Source: Pseudomonas vanderleydeniana (GTDB lineage Bacteria; Pseudomonadota; Gammaproteobacteria; Pseudomonadales; Pseudomonadaceae). Taken from it: a DNA stretch of 64,000 nt. Under the pieces are notes generated by a model. That model ran no database searches. It was given only the letters and a program-made list of their open reading frames with translations, and was not told the DNA's origin. A program made the translations under genes and the position numbers. The stretch lies in assembly GCF_014268755.2 (NCBI RefSeq), contig NZ_CP077093.1, forward strand, positions 6,322,501 through 6,386,500. The letters run 5' to 3'. Shown one piece after another: positions 62,934 to 64,000 of the stretch (position 1 is the stretch's first letter; every line of letters starts with the position of its first letter).

Positions 62934-63075
62934 TTCACTGAATTATTCTGCGCGCTTTTAGTGGACACACTAAAGCTGTAGCTTACAGAAAAACGCTTTT
63001 TTAATCCACCGCTAATGAGCCTTAAAGGCTGGAGAATGCGACAGGACGTCGCCAAGCGGTTTCGAGAACACCCAG
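62934..63075. other. carA leader 5' part; no clear promoter
   Basis: About 140 bp between the terminator and the tandem array. It contains the hairpin at 62954-62976 and, on the minus strand, an 11-codon frame from a GTG (..CPLKARRIIQ) ending just before the terminator. Two Arg codons would suit an arginine-sensing leader, but it has no ribosome-binding site. I find no convincing sigma-70 promoter. Confidence 0.25.
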
Positions 63076-63240
63076 CCTACCCTGTGGGAGCCTACCCTGT
63101 GGGAGCCTACCCTGTGGGAGCCTACCCTGTGGGAGCCTACCCTGTGGGAGCCTACCCTGTGGGAGCCTACCCTGTGGGAGCCTACCCTGTGGGAGCCTAC
63201 CCTGTGGGAGCCTACCCTGTGGGAGCCTACCCTGTGGGAG
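63076..63240. repeat. Tandem array, 11 identical 15-bp units
   Basis: CCTACCCTGTGGGAG repeated exactly eleven times without a single difference, in the carA-dapB gap. The last unit runs straight into the left arm of a REPIN, whose outer end (CTGTGGGAG) is the right part of the unit. Because the unit is five codons long, it keeps frames open on both strands (AYPVG and SHRVG repeats), but these are not believable proteins. Confidence 0.97.
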
Positions 63241-63312
63241 CCGGATTTATCCGCGAAGCCTTTAGCCATCTCAAGGTCGCTAAAAGCTTCGCGGATAAAT
63301 CCGGCTCCCACA
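63233..63312. repeat. REPIN (inverted REP doublet) beside the tandem array
   Basis: Left arm 63233-63259 (TGTGGGAGCCGGATTTATCC, then GCGAAGC) and right arm 63286-63312 are exact 27-nt reverse complements around 26 bp that themselves partly pair (CTTTAGC/GCTAAAAG). The REP type (GGATTTATCCGCGAAG) differs from that at 40813-40898. Confidence 0.9.
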
Positions 63313-63378
63313 AGGCCTGACTGCACCGCCTCACAGGACCTGCCCCCATAAGTGAAAGCAGGGGGAACATCACTCAGA

Positions 63379-64000
<622 letters not shown>

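Noticed and set aside
63071..63320. CRISPR array
   Set aside because: The 15-bp units are directly adjacent without spacers, and no cas genes are nearby; this is a simple tandem repeat next to a REPIN.

Overview
The window comes from a Pseudomonas chromosome. The evidence is a Pseudomonas-type 16S rRNA 5' half at the left edge, PrrF- and CrcZ-type small RNAs, cbrA/cbrB, high-GC codon use, REP elements, and a gene order that matches (from memory) the P. aeruginosa PA4690-PA4759 block. The 16S sequence and REP types suggest the P. fluorescens/putida side of the genus rather than P. aeruginosa; I cannot name the species. Almost everything is core genome. I see no prophage, insertion sequence, CRISPR array or defence island.

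Left part (1-13.6 kb): the promoter end of an rRNA operon transcribed leftwards, with three tandem promoters and boxA; the methionine sulfoxide repair pair msrP-msrQ with pssA; the branched-chain amino acid genes ilvI-ilvN-ilvC with a long leader; a small DUF4124 protein; a lipoprotein, YqcC and PBP1b; a fused APH-like/P-loop kinase; and a pentapeptide-repeat protein.

Iron and metabolism block (13.8-21.3 kb): a TfoX C-terminal protein, the cyclic-nucleotide-binding protein CbpA, one PrrF iron-responsive sRNA under a Fur box, deoC, a heme ABC transporter (hmuTUV) with its own Fur box but no receptor gene beside it, a Rieske protein, sfsA and an aminotransferase.

Regulatory block (21.5-28.4 kb): dksA-gluQ, then cbrX-cbrA-cbrB and the sRNA crcZ, whose sigma-54 promoter and CbrB site can be read directly. 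This is the carbon catabolite control module: CbrAB drives CrcZ, which titrates Hfq/Crc through A-rich motifs.

Central block (28.4-41.4 kb): pcnB-folK-panB-panC, pgi, acs, a methyltransferase, a large DUF748 protein, a DUF2845 protein and a BON protein. panD, expected between panC and pgi, is absent.

Right part (41.7-64 kb), almost all on the minus strand: the translation and RNA superoperon pnp, rpsO, truB, rbfA, infB, nusA, rimP with tRNA-fMet and tRNA-Leu upstream, then secG, tpiA, glmM, folP, ftsH and rlmE; divergent yhbY; and greA-carB-carA, ending in a partial dapB. The carA-dapB gap holds the oddest sequence of the window: eleven identical 15-bp tandem copies abutting a REP doublet, next to a terminator hairpin in the carA leader.

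No clearly undescribed system is visible. The best leads are the tandem array, the missing panD, several strong RNA hairpins in leaders (pnp, rpsO, rimP, carA, ilvI) and uncharacterised conserved proteins.
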